NCBI RefSeq assembly: GCF_000518685.1
Contig: NZ_KI912472.1
Span: forward strand, 110,743 to 174,742
Origin: Eubacterium xylanophilum ATCC 35991
GTDB lineage: Bacteria; Bacillota; Clostridia; Lachnospirales; Lachnospiraceae
Direction of reading: 5' to 3'
Length of the DNA stretch: 64,000 nucleotides
Part shown: piece by piece, positions 45,039 through 53,645 of the stretch
Layout of the letters: each line of letters opens with the position of its first letter
How positions within the stretch are numbered: position 1 is the stretch's first letter
Translations under genes and position numbers: made by a program
Notes under the pieces: generated by a model
The model's input: the letters and a program-made list of their open reading frames with translations, nothing else
Database searches by the model: none
What the model was told of the DNA's origin: nothing

Positions 45039-45704
45039 TTAGTATTTGTTTACCACTTCATTTTGGTTTTTGTAGATGCTTTTTTCAGGTACAAAGCCTC
45101 TCACAGAAGACAGCGGATAAATATTCGTATGGGATCCAATGATAGTTCCGGGATTCAATATACTTCCACATCCAACCTCGACCTCGTTTCCAAGGATTGC
45201 CCCCATCTTCTTGAGTCCTGTCTCCACAGTTTGGTCTCCTACCTTGATTTTCACAAGTGTTTTGTCCGACTTTACATTGGATGTAATAGATCCAGCCCCC
45301 ATATGACTCTTATATCCAAGAATTGAATCTCCGACGTAATTATAGTGCGGAACCTGAACATTATCAAAAAGCAAGACGTTTTTCAGTTCTGTCGAGTTTC
45401 CGACAACGGAGTTTTTTCCCACAATTGCATTCCCTCTAATAAAGGCACAATGCCTTACTTCAGCTTCCTCATCTATTATTGCAGGTCCTCCTATAAAGGC
45501 TGTGGGAGCGACTTTAGCGCTCTTGGCAATCCATATATTATCCCCCTTTTTGTCAAATTTATCCAATGGTAAACTCTCTCCCAACTTGACTATGAAGTCG
45601 CTTATTTTACCTAATACTTCATACGGATAAATAGTGCCATCAAACACCTCCGCGGCAATCGTTTTCGAAAAATCGAATAATTCGCTATTTTTTATTCTTT
45701 GCAT
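45039..45704 (-). CDS. Left-handed beta-helix (hexapeptide repeat) transferase-like protein
   Basis: Predicted cytoplasmic protein of 221 residues built largely of hexapeptide repeats (AKVAPTAFIGGPAIIDEEAEVRHCAFIRG, AIVGKNSVVGNSTELKN and GAILGNEVEVGCGSILNPGTIIGS). This is the left-handed beta-helix fold of GlmU C-terminal domains and sugar acetyltransferases. It lacks the nucleotidyltransferase domain of GlmU. The N-terminal 60 residues are not recognised. The substrate is unknown; N-acetyl or acyl transfer to a sugar nucleotide is likely (inference). ATG at 45704 has GGAGG 8 nt upstream and overlaps the end of topB by 20 nt. Confidence 0.75.
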   Translation of the reverse strand: MQRIKNSELFDFSKTIAAEVFDGTIYPYEVLGKISDFIVKLGESLPLDKFDKKGDNIWIAKSAKVAPTAFIGGPAIIDEEAEVRHCAFIRGNAIVGKNSVVGNSTELKNVLLFDNVQVPHYNYVGDSILGYKSHMGAGSITSNVKSDKTLVKIKVGDQTVETGLKKMGAILGNEVEVGCGSILNPGTIIGSHTNIYPLSSVRGFVPEKSIYKNQNEVVNKY

Positions 45705-47721
45705 TCTTCTTTCCTCCATTATTATAATATGGCACAACTAGTCGCTGATACGATGCCAGTTGTCCGAGATTATTCATATTTTTAGCATCTCCCACAAGTT
45801 TCTTTACATATTGTGAGAGCTTTGACATATACTCATCTTCTGTGATATTCCCCTCGGCCACACCATTTAGACCTTTTTCCCAACTCGCTGTAAGTTCCGG
45901 CGATAACATGGCCGGCATAGAATATCTAACTATGCAGTAAACCAACTCACCTTTTAGAGTTGGCGATATGGTCTGGGTCTTTTTCTCAAGTTTCATATAG
46001 CCGATTTTAACCAGTTTTTTGAGAATCTCCGCTCTAGTGGCGCTAGTTCCTATTCCACTTCCCTTAATCTGAGCTCTCAACTCCTCGTCTTCTATGAGCT
46101 GCCCCGCATTCTCCATGGCAAGAATCATAGTACCGGATTTGTATCTCTTAGGGGGAGTCGTAGCTCCTTCCTTGATATCGCAATTCTTGAGATCAAGCAC
46201 AGTGCCCTTCTTCAACAAATCCAATATATCCTTCAAGTCGACTGACTCAAATTCCTCATCCTCTGATTTCTTATCCTCATCGTCCTCCTTGCGGTTGACA
46301 AACGAGTACTTGCTCACCGGCAAAAAACCTTCCTCCACCAACACTTTCGTAGAAGTGAAAAAATGTTCTGCTCCCTTGGATATATCTATATTCACCTTCT
46401 GATACTCCGCAGGCGGGAAGAAAATACTGAGAAATCTTCTCATGATAACTTCATACATCTTGACATGAATAGGCTTTAGAGAATTGAGGGCATTTAGCCC
46501 CTGTCCCGTAGGTATAATGGCATAGTGATCCGTTATTTTTTTATCATCCACATACCTTGTCTTGGCAAGATTCTCATAACTCTTCATCTCAGCTATCTTC
46601 TTGACTATAGGCAAAGCCATTGGATAGTTCTGAAGTCCCTTAAGATTGTTGGTTATCTCCTTTGCAACAGCGGTACTAAGCACTCTTGCATCTGTTCTCG
46701 GGTATGTCACAAGTTTCTTCTCATATAGCTCCTGAACAACACCCAAGGTCTCATCCGGACTAATCTTAAAAAGCTTTGACGAGATATTTTGAAGCTCCGC
46801 CAGGTTAAAAAGTAGCGGAGGATTTTTCTTCTCTTTTTTCTTATTGACACTTTGAATGATGCACTGATCCTCAGAGTTTTTTACCTCATCCACGAGTCCC
46901 AGAGCATTTTCTTTGTCCTTGAATCCATTGTCCTTATAGAGTGCCGGGGACATATGATACTTGGACTCAGGTGTCACCTTCCACTCTCCGGAGAAGACTT
47001 TATCCTCTATGCCAAAGTCAGCTATCACACGATAAAATGGTGTCTTTTGGAAGTTTCTGATTTCCCACTCCCGGCTGACAACCATGCCAAGAACACAGGT
47101 CATAACACGTCCCACAGACACAGATGTCCACTTTCCATCATCCAAGGATTTGTTAAGCCAATTTCCATACTTTATGGATAAGGCCCTGGAAAAATTAATC
47201 CCCATAAGATAATCTTCCTTGGCGCGCAGATAGGCCGAGGCACTTATGTTATCATACTCTGACAAGCTTTTCGCCTCTCTGATTCCTCTGAGAATTTCCT
47301 CCTCAGTCTGAGAATCAATCCACACTCTGTACTTTGCCTTGGAATCAGGCACTCCTGCCATCATATCCACCAATCGATATATATACTCTCCTTCGCGTCC
47401 CGAGTCAGTACATACATATATAGCCTCTACATCATCTCGCAACAGAAGAGATTTAACCGTATTGAATTGTTTTTTTACATCAGATATAATTTCATATTTG
47501 AATTTTTCTGGAATAAATGGAATTGTGTCAAAACTCCATTTTTTGAGATTTTCATCGTATTTGTCCGGATAACTCATTGTGACCAAATGGCCAACACACC
47601 AAGTTACTACATACTTTTCAGATTCTATAAAACCATCGCCTCTGCGCCCTGACATCTTAAGTACTTTTGCGAACTCCTGCGCAACGCTAGGTTTCTCTGC
47701 AATAAACAATTGTTTGCCCAT
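45685..47721 (-). CDS. topB: DNA topoisomerase III
   Basis: Type IA topoisomerase (678 residues) that relaxes and decatenates DNA through a tyrosine intermediate. The Toprim domain starts LFIAEKPSVAQEFAKVL (about 4-20) with CTDSGREGEYIYRLV (about 109-123) as the metal site. The catalytic tyrosine is about Tyr340 in LVTYPRTDARVLS. The C-terminus is a short basic tail rather than a zinc-finger domain. The ATG at 47721 is 15 nt from GGAGG, longer than ideal. It lies 29 bp after ung in a long operon. The protein is chromosomal-type in context; no plasmid or conjugation genes are near. Confidence 0.94.
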   Translation of the reverse strand: MGKQLFIAEKPSVAQEFAKVLKMSGRRGDGFIESEKYVVTWCVGHLVTMSYPDKYDENLKKWSFDTIPFIPEKFKYEIISDVKKQFNTVKSLLLRDDVEAIYVCTDSGREGEYIYRLVDMMAGVPDSKAKYRVWIDSQTEEEILRGIREAKSLSEYDNISASAYLRAKEDYLMGINFSRALSIKYGNWLNKSLDDGKWTSVSVGRVMTCVLGMVVSREWEIRNFQKTPFYRVIADFGIEDKVFSGEWKVTPESKYHMSPALYKDNGFKDKENALGLVDEVKNSEDQCIIQSVNKKKEKKNPPLLFNLAELQNISSKLFKISPDETLGVVQELYEKKLVTYPRTDARVLSTAVAKEITNNLKGLQNYPMALPIVKKIAEMKSYENLAKTRYVDDKKITDHYAIIPTGQGLNALNSLKPIHVKMYEVIMRRFLSIFFPPAEYQKVNIDISKGAEHFFTSTKVLVEEGFLPVSKYSFVNRKEDDEDKKSEDEEFESVDLKDILDLLKKGTVLDLKNCDIKEGATTPPKRYKSGTMILAMENAGQLIEDEELRAQIKGSGIGTSATRAEILKKLVKIGYMKLEKKTQTISPTLKGELVYCIVRYSMPAMLSPELTASWEKGLNGVAEGNITEDEYMSKLSQYVKKLVGDAKNMNNLGQLASYQRLVVPYYNNGGKKNAKNKK

Positions 47722-47750
47722 AAATTACTATATGATCCTCCACATCTATA

Positions 47751-48422
47751 TTATTCCGGAATCGTCCAATCGATAGGTTCAATTCCCTTGCTTACCAAGT
47801 ATTCGTTGGTCTTGCTAAAAGGTTTGCTTCCAAAAAAACCTCTGTAAGCTGAAAGCGGGCTCGGATGAGGAGCCTTTAATACAAGATGTTCGGGATTATG
47901 AATCATCTTCTCTTTGCTCTGCGCCGGTTTGCCCCAAAGTATAAATACAATCGGTCTGTCCTGAGCGCATATAGCTCTTATAATTGCATCTGTAAAATCT
48001 TCCCATCCCCTGCCTCTGTGTGACATCGGTTTATGTGCCTCCACAGTGAGCACAGTATTCAGGAGAAGCACCCCCTGATCCGCCCATTTTTCTAGATATC
48101 CATGTGATGGAATCGCAACTCCAAGATCATCGCTTAATTCTTTATATATATTTACAAGGGATGGTGGAATCTCCACTCCCTTTTGCACAGAAAAGCACAA
48201 GCCGTGAGCTTGGCCCGGATTGTGATATGGATCCTGCCCCAAGATAACCACCTTGACTTTGTCTAATGGCGTCTTGTGCAATGCCTGAAAAATATTCGAA
48301 GCAGGAGGGTATACTACCTTTGTAGAATACTCTTTTTTTACAAATTCATACAGATCTCTGTAGTAATCCTTTGCAAACTCCTCCTTTAATACTTCCTTCC
48401 ACAATCCGTCTATCGCAGCCAT
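47751..48422 (-). CDS. ung: Uracil-DNA glycosylase
   Basis: Base-excision repair enzyme removing uracil from DNA. Its 223 residues contain the water-activating Asp64 in [39 protein letters not shown] (about 118-134) and the leucine-insertion loop [18 protein letters not shown] (about 184-201). All catalytic elements of family 1 are present. ATG at 48422 follows AAAGGTG at 6 nt; a GTG three codons earlier falls inside the ribosome site. It lies between hisF and topB, 19 and 29 bp away. Confidence 0.96.
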   Translation of the reverse strand: MAAIDGLWKEVLKEEFAKDYYRDLYEFVKKEYSTKVVYPPASNIFQALHKTPLDKVKVVILGQDPYHNPGQAHGLCFSVQKGVEIPPSLVNIYKELSDDLGVAIPSHGYLEKWADQGVLLLNTVLTVEAHKPMSHRGRGWEDFTDAIIRAICAQDRPIVFILWGKPAQSKEKMIHNPEHLVLKAPHPSPLSAYRGFFGSKPFSKTNEYLVSKGIEPIDWTIPE

Positions 48423-48441
48423 TCCAATCACCTTTACATAA

Positions 48442-49203
48442 TTATATTCTCACGCTTACTCCGCGCTCTCTTAGATACTTCTTTAAGTCCATAATCTGAA
48501 GTTCATTGAAGTGAAACAAACTCGCAGCTAAGACCGCATCCGCTTTTCCATTTTCTAATGCATCATAAAAATGTTCCTTCGTTCCGGCGCCGCCAGAAGC
48601 AATAACCGGAATTCCTGTATTCTCAGAAATAGTCCGAGTGAGCTCGATGTCATATCCATCTTTTGTACCATCGCAGTCCATACTTGTGAGGAGGATTTCC
48701 CCCGCTCCCAAACGCTCTGCTTTCATAGCCCACTCCACTGCGTCTATATTCATATCCACTCGGCCGCCATTTTTGTAAATAGACCAGCCACTTCCATCTT
48801 CGCGCCGCTTCGCATCGATGGCAACTACTACACACTGGCTACCAAACTTATCTGCCGCATCGGAAACAAGGTCGGGATTCATAATCGCCGCAGAGTTTAC
48901 AGCAACTTTATCCGCCCCTTCACGCAGTATCATTCTAAAATCATCTATAGTTCTTATACCACCACCAACGGTAAATGGTATGAAAACGGTCTCAGCAACC
49001 TTGCGAACCATGTTCGCCTTGATTTCTCTGGCATCACTTGAAGCTGTGATGTCAAGAAAAACCAACTCATCCGCTCCGGCCTCTCCGTAAGCGGCTCCTG
49101 TTGTAACCGGATCCCCGGCATCTATTAGATTAACAAAATTAACTCCCTTAACCACTCTTCCGTTATTTACATCCAAACATGGAATAATTCTCTTAGTAAA
49201 CAT
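48442..49203 (-). CDS. hisF: Imidazole glycerol phosphate synthase, cyclase subunit
   Basis: Beta/alpha-barrel subunit that uses ammonia from HisH to close the imidazole ring, producing IGP and AICAR. In 253 residues, the catalytic aspartates lie in [14 protein letters not shown] (Asp11) and [17 protein letters not shown] (about Asp130). Phosphate-binding GGGIRT (about 80-85) and the C-terminal ASGGAG (about 202-207) are present. ATG follows GGAGGAATGCT. It is paired with hisH 31 bp upstream; other his genes are outside the window. Confidence 0.97.
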   Translation of the reverse strand: MFTKRIIPCLDVNNGRVVKGVNFVNLIDAGDPVTTGAAYGEAGADELVFLDITASSDAREIKANMVRKVAETVFIPFTVGGGIRTIDDFRMILREGADKVAVNSAAIMNPDLVSDAADKFGSQCVVVAIDAKRREDGSGWSIYKNGGRVDMNIDAVEWAMKAERLGAGEILLTSMDCDGTKDGYDIELTRTISENTGIPVIASGGAGTKEHFYDALENGKADAVLAASLFHFNELQIMDLKKYLRERGVSVRI

Positions 49204-49234
49204 AGCATTCCTCCATAGCTAAATTGTATCCAAA

Positions 49235-49852
49235 CTACAATTCAATAAAATTCCTTAGAATTTTCAATCCAACTTCGCCACTCTTCTCTGGATGAAACTG
49301 CGTCGCAAAGATATTGCCACTCTCCACAGCCGCGTGAAATGGATGGATATAATCAGATGTAGCTGCCACATCCTCTTCTCTAGAGGCCTTCAAATAATAA
49401 GAATGAACAAAATAGACATAAGAATCTTCTTCTATTCCCTTAAATAATTTTGAATTACTGTTAATCTTAATCGAATTCCAACCCATATGAGGAATCTTAA
49501 AACCTGGAGTATCTGGGAATTTCACAATATGTCCCGGCAATAGAGAGAGTCCTTCTACACCGGTAGTCTCCTCGCTATCTGAAAACAGAATCTGAAGTCC
49601 AAGGCAAATTCCCAACATCGGAACATTTCCCTTTGCCGCTATATCTCTCAGTACGTCCACTAAGTTGTACTGTCTCATTTTTTCCATCGCGTCGCCAAAA
49701 GATCCCACGCCCGGAATAATAATCTTATCTGCCTTTTTGATTTGCTCCAAATCTCTCGTTACATTGCAATCAAATCCTAGGAATTGGACTGCCTTTTCTA
49801 CGCTTTTGATATTTCCGGCATCATAATCTACAATTACGATATTCTGACTCAT
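49235..49852 (-). CDS. hisH: Imidazole glycerol phosphate synthase, glutaminase subunit
   Basis: Class I glutamine amidotransferase that feeds ammonia to HisF in histidine synthesis. In its 205 residues, the nucleophile Cys83 lies in GICLGLQILF, the oxyanion region is PGVGSFGDAM (about 48-57), and the His/Glu of the triad lie in TQFHPEKSGEVG (about 184-195). GHIVKF and FVHSYYL match HisH. Start ATG after GAGGAACA. It is cotranscribed with hisF inside a long mixed operon. Confidence 0.96.
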   Translation of the reverse strand: MSQNIVIVDYDAGNIKSVEKAVQFLGFDCNVTRDLEQIKKADKIIIPGVGSFGDAMEKMRQYNLVDVLRDIAAKGNVPMLGICLGLQILFSDSEETTGVEGLSLLPGHIVKFPDTPGFKIPHMGWNSIKINSNSKLFKGIEEDSYVYFVHSYYLKASREEDVAATSDYIHPFHAAVESGNIFATQFHPEKSGEVGLKILRNFIEL

Positions 49853-49878
49853 GTTGTTCCTCTCTTTCTTCTCTGGGC

Positions 49879-51432
49879 CTACTTGTCTCTCTGTTTGTCT
49901 TTGTATTTTTCAACGTATTTCTCGAGTTCATTGGCATACTGAACCTTGTCAGCGCTGTCATTGATTCGTCTCGCCTCCGACTCAGACAACCCAAAATCAT
50001 TATATAGATAGCCAGCTATCTTACTCTCGAGGCTGTTAACTCGCCCTATAACTCCAACTTGATTTGCCTTTGCAACATTGGAATCATATACCTTTAGCCC
50101 CTTCATAAGCGAATCAATCCCCTCGAGGTTCTGATCAAGCTTCTTGAAGCTCTCATATGAGATCACCTGGTTCTGAATTCTCGAGCAAAGGGCAATCTTG
50201 TCATACAAAGTTTGCTCTGATTCACCTATGCTCAGTTTGTTGATCTCAGTATATGCTTCAACATACTTTTCACTGTTAAAAAGCGCTTCCGCATTGTCGA
50301 GAGTCTTCTTACGGCTATATATAGTTATGCCGAGAATCACAACGACTCCAATTGTAACAAAGAACAAAATCACTATAGTTGCGCCGATAGGATTGATCTT
50401 TCCAACAGGTTCCTTGGCCTCTTCTGCGGCCCTCTCTTCTTTGAGTCGCTTTTTCTCCTCTTTGGCAGCCTGCTTAGCCGCAGCAGCTGCTGCCTTCTCC
50501 TGTTCTTTCTTCTGCCTTGCAGCCTCGGCGTTCTTTTCCTTCTCTTCCTTTTCTGCAGCCTTTTTTTCTTTGGCAACCTTCTTCTGCTCCTCTTTGTCAA
50601 GCTGAGCTAATACCTCAAGTTGCCTCTCTCTCTCCTCTTCCTCTGCAGTTTCCTCAGTGATTATATTGCCAAATATTCTGGCAAAAAAGCCCTTTTTCTC
50701 GCCTTTGACTTTTTTATTCTTTTCTTTCTTTTTCTTCTCCTTCTTGGCTGGTTTTTCTTCCCTATCCTGAGCTAGCATCGCCTCAAGGGCAGCCATATCC
50801 TCATCATCATCTTCTCCCTCACTATATGCAACAGCTGATAAAGCATCATTGAAAATGTCATCAACTGATACCGGCTCCGCTTCCGCCGATGCTTCTGCTT
50901 CCGATTCTGGTTCAGCTTCCGGCTCCGGTTCCGGTTCCGGCTCTAGCTCCGGTTCCGGCTCTGCTTCTGGTTCTGGTTCTGGTTCTGGCTCCGGTTCTGC
51001 TTCCGGTTCTAGTTCTGCTTCCGGTTCCGGTTCCGGCTCTGCTTCTGGTTCCGGTTCTGGTTCGGCTTCCGGCTCTGGCTCTGGCTCCGGCTTCTTGCCC
51101 TCGTTTAGTTCCTCTAAGATACTGAACATTTCCGCATCTTCCTTGTCTTCTTCTGCAATGTCCATCATCTGGTTCTCCACATTTTCTGTATCAAAAACAG
51201 CTTCAAAAGAAGAAGAGTCCTCCTTCTGAAGCCTAGATAATTCATCATCAAATTCATTCTCCAAGGAGTCTTCCTCATCGATATCAATCAGCTTATTGAT
51301 AATACCGACTACTTCCTCCTTAGACATGCTTTCGTCTACATCTTCAATTGAATTCAATTCTTCAGAACCAGTATTCGCCTCATCTAGAAGCTGGTCAAAC
51401 ATTGATTCTGCTGAAGTCTTGTTATCTGCCAT
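49879..51432 (-). CDS. Acidic Glu-Pro repeat single-pass membrane protein
   Basis: Unrecognised protein of 517 residues. Order: acidic N-terminus (about 1-110), an almost pure Glu/Pro/Ala repeat (about 113-187), a short acidic stretch, a basic segment ([19 protein letters not shown]), and a Lys/Glu/Ala coiled coil (about 255-340). One membrane helix (about 347-370, [20 protein letters not shown]) follows. A C-terminal region of about 145 residues, [18 protein letters not shown] and following, looks like helical TPR-type packing. Without a signal peptide, the long acidic part should be cytoplasmic and the C-terminus outside. ATG at 51432 has AAAGG upstream. It starts 19 bp after cheV, suggesting a shared role (inference). 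Confidence 0.7.
   Translation of the reverse strand: MADNKTSAESMFDQLLDEANTGSEELNSIEDVDESMSKEEVVGIINKLIDIDEEDSLENEFDDELSRLQKEDSSSFEAVFDTENVENQMMDIAEEDKEDAEMFSILEELNEGKKPEPEPEPEAEPEPEPEAEPEPEPEAELEPEAEPEPEPEPEPEAEPEPELEPEPEPEPEAEPESEAEASAEAEPVSVDDIFNDALSAVAYSEGEDDDEDMAALEAMLAQDREEKPAKKEKKKKEKNKKVKGEKKGFFARIFGNIITEETAEEEERERQLEVLAQLDKEEQKKVAKEKKAAEKEEKEKNAEAARQKKEQEKAAAAAAKQAAKEEKKRLKEERAAEEAKEPVGKINPIGATIVILFFVTIGVVVILGITIYSRKKTLDNAEALFNSEKYVEAYTEINKLSIGESEQTLYDKIALCSRIQNQVISYESFKKLDQNLEGIDSLMKGLKVYDSNVAKANQVGVIGRVNSLESKIAGYLYNDFGLSESEARRINDSADKVQYANELEKYVEKYKDKQRDK
50872..51093 (-). repeat. In-frame Glu-Pro/Glu-Ala codon repeat
   Basis: About 220 bp of imperfect 6-bp repeats (GAACCN / GAAGCN on the coding strand) inside the acidic membrane protein gene. 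Copy number is likely to vary between strains through slippage in multiples of 6 bp, which would keep the frame. Confidence 0.85.
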
Positions 51433-51451
51433 GACCTTTATCCTTTTACTC

Positions 51452-52372
51452 TTATTTTCCAATCAATGAATCTATCATCTTTACTAAATTACCAATTTCA
51501 GGTTTGGACAACTGTGCGTCCGCCCCAAGTGATTTGCCTTTAATCCTCATTTCCTCATTTACAAGAGATGAGAATATGATAACAGGTAGTTTATTAAATC
51601 TCCTGTCATCCTTAATCAACTTCAAAAGCCTGTGACCATCCATCTGTGGCATCTCAATATCTGTAATTACGCAGGAAATATCCTCTCCTATCTTGCCGCC
51701 ATCATCTATGATTTTGTTGAGTTCCTTCCAGGCTTCAAGTCCATTAGACGTTGGAATGAGATTTACATATCCGGCTTTGCTCAGGCAATCCTTCATCATC
51801 TCCAGAAGCATAGCCGAATCCTCAGCCAGAAGAATCTTGACATCACTTCTATCACGCTCACCCAACATATCTATCTCAGAAACCCTGAGTCCTGACTCAG
51901 GATTAATCTCTGACAGAATCTTTTCAAAGTCAAGTACCAATATCACCTTGCCATTAATCTTTACAACACCTATTGCGCTGGCATTTGCAGCTGATGACAT
52001 AGTCGTATCCGGTTTGACCATATCTTCCCATGACAATCTGTGAATACCAACCACCTGATCTACGTGAAATGCTGTATATACCCTGTTGAAATTTGTCACG
52101 ATATACATATCCGTAGATGGATTGTCTTCCTTGGGAATTCCAAGTGCCTTTGCCAGATTAATCGCTGTAATCAACATGTCCTTGGGCATATATATACCCT
52201 CGATATACTCATGTGAATTTGGAATAGGAGTTGGAGTTTCATAATTACATAATTCTCTTATCTTGGCAACATTGATTCCAAAGTGCTGTCCACCAACTAC
52301 GAACTCTAGGAGTTCTAATTCGTTAGTTCCACTCTCCAGCAATATTCCTGTTTTGCTAATATCATTTGCCAT
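51452..52372 (-). CDS. cheV: CheV-type chemotaxis coupling protein (CheW-receiver fusion)
   Basis: Cytoplasmic scaffold linking chemoreceptors to CheA, of 306 residues. The CheW-like domain (about 10-165) has [53 protein letters not shown] and [18 protein letters not shown]. The receiver domain (about 178-305) has [13 protein letters not shown] for the acidic pocket, the phospho-acceptor about Asp238 in [12 protein letters not shown], and SKPEIG with the conserved Lys. The start follows AAGGGGGAATAGGT. No flagellar or other che gene is adjacent; the neighbours are a PH-domain protein and the acidic membrane protein. Confidence 0.94.
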   Translation of the reverse strand: MANDISKTGILLESGTNELELLEFVVGGQHFGINVAKIRELCNYETPTPIPNSHEYIEGIYMPKDMLITAINLAKALGIPKEDNPSTDMYIVTNFNRVYTAFHVDQVVGIHRLSWEDMVKPDTTMSSAANASAIGVVKINGKVILVLDFEKILSEINPESGLRVSEIDMLGERDRSDVKILLAEDSAMLLEMMKDCLSKAGYVNLIPTSNGLEAWKELNKIIDDGGKIGEDISCVITDIEMPQMDGHRLLKLIKDDRRFNKLPVIIFSSLVNEEMRIKGKSLGADAQLSKPEIGNLVKMIDSLIGK

Positions 52373-52403
52373 ACCTATTCCCCCTTTTCGTACTTCTTAC
52401 CAC

Positions 52404-52793
52404 CTAGAACATATCTACGCCATCAACATCATCCACATCACCCGCAGGAGAATTGAGTCCCATGGTGTGAAGTGTTCTGATTCTTCTTCTCTCTTCCTCT
52501 GACTCCTCAAGGATAAATTCCTTTATGGCGCTTGAGTTCTTGATATGTGTTAGATGCAAAGCCGGATCAGTGCTATCCGCCGAGTAGCAAACCACTGTTC
52601 CGAGACCGGCCATCTTCTCAAATAAACTTCTTACTAGCTTAACATCAGTCACTCTATATAACAGGGTGTCATCTTCTGTTGTATTCAACAAACCTTTTCT
52701 AATATTAATCTTTTTCTTGTTGATTGTATATGTTGTAAATGTAAATGGAAGTCCCAAAAACAACCATCTTTTCTTCTCTACATATTCGTCCAT
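52404..52793 (-). CDS. Small bacterial PH-domain protein
   Basis: Cytoplasmic or membrane-associated protein of 129 residues. It has the YdbS/DUF304-type bacterial PH pattern: RWLFLGLPFTFTTYTINKKKINIRKGLLNTTEDDTLLYRVTDVKLVRSLFEKMAGLGTVVCYSADSTDPALHLTHIKN, then an acidic/Arg helix and an Asp/Val-rich end (VDDVDGVD). No membrane helices are present, unlike the usual DUF304 proteins, so a soluble PH module is predicted. Its binding partner is unknown. The start follows AAAGGAG; it is 22 bp after the lipoprotein gene and 31 bp before cheV. Confidence 0.7.
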   Translation of the reverse strand: MDEYVEKKRWLFLGLPFTFTTYTINKKKINIRKGLLNTTEDDTLLYRVTDVKLVRSLFEKMAGLGTVVCYSADSTDPALHLTHIKNSSAIKEFILEESEEERRRIRTLHTMGLNSPAGDVDDVDGVDMF

Positions 52794-52815
52794 CTTAATC
52801 TCCTTTGTGCTTATA

Positions 52816-53544
52816 TTATTTGAGCGTTATTGTCGAAACGCTATTATTCTTCGCGATTTTAAGGCTTCCCTCTTTGAATTTGGCCGAAGCATCCGGAACC
52901 TCAAAGGATAGAATCGCTCTCTCAGTCCCACCAGCCTTCAACTTGGTTTTGAGATAGTTCAGGCCACCATTCTCTAAAATGACTATAGTAGGCGAGTACT
53001 CTTCGCCGTCCAATGACAACTTGTAAGTAATACCCGACTTCATGAGATTAATCTTTTTAGTCGTCCCTGATTGATTCTTCAAGTCAAATTCCATAACCAA
53101 CAACTTATCACCCTTTTGTGCAGTCAATTGATATTCATTGGATTCCTTGGGATATGCTCTTCCAACCATATAGTTTATATATTTAATATCAACTCCGCTA
53201 ATATTATATATAGCATTGATATCTACTTCCTTCGGCGCTGGTGTCGCATTAGGATCTGCTGCCGTCTCCCCATTATCAGTGGACTGGTTTTGGGAAGCCA
53301 CCGGTGCCTTTGTAGGCGCCGCCGTAGCTTTAACTTCCTGTCGTACCGGAGCCTCCGTCACTTCGGCATTCTTCACTAACTTCTTATCAAATCCCTGTGA
53401 ATGCTGCAACAGAACATGTGCCGAATAAGCAGCTATACTATTCTCCTGTTCCTCTGACAGCTTTTTGGTCTCACATCCAGTAAATATAAGACAGCTTATA
53501 GCCATCATGGCAAAGAGAAATCTATTGTTAAATAATCTTTTCAT
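52816..53544 (-). CDS. Lipoprotein with DUF4352-like beta domain
   Basis: Exported lipoprotein of 242 residues. The lipobox CLIFTGC puts the lipid-bearing cysteine at about residue 24. A helical/low-complexity segment rich in Pro, Thr and Ala (about 60-112) leads to an Ig-like C-terminal domain (about 118-240) with DKLLVMEFDLKNQSGTTKKINLM and GGTERAILSFEVPD, the telokin-like pattern of DUF4352. Function unknown. The start follows AAAGGAG. It is the first gene of the long operon down to 45039, with a promoter 58 bp upstream. Confidence 0.75.
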   Translation of the reverse strand: MKRLFNNRFLFAMMAISCLIFTGCETKKLSEEQENSIAAYSAHVLLQHSQGFDKKLVKNAEVTEAPVRQEVKATAAPTKAPVASQNQSTDNGETAADPNATPAPKEVDINAIYNISGVDIKYINYMVGRAYPKESNEYQLTAQKGDKLLVMEFDLKNQSGTTKKINLMKSGITYKLSLDGEEYSPTIVILENGGLNYLKTKLKAGGTERAILSFEVPDASAKFKEGSLKIAKNNSVSTITLK

Positions 53545-53601
53545 AGTTGCTCTCCTTTGTAGGATTTCATAAATGTTCTGATAGACAATATACCTAATTC
53601 A

Positions 53602-53630
53602 ATTTTATCACAAGTACCCCTAAACTTCAA
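53602..53630 (-). promoter_or_regulatory. Promoter of the lipoprotein-PH-cheV-hisHF-ung-topB operon
   Basis: Minus strand: -35 TTGAAG (53625-53630), 17-bp spacer, -10 TAAAAT (53602-53607). It is the only clear promoter ahead of nine closely spaced genes. Confidence 0.65.
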
Positions 53631-53645
53631 ATCAAATTTCCGATT

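Noticed and set aside
50849..51229. Plus-strand frame encoding a Gly/Ser/Ala-rich repeat protein
   Set aside because: Shadow of the Glu-Pro repeat on the opposite strand. No ribosome site, and the minus-strand frame has clear context.
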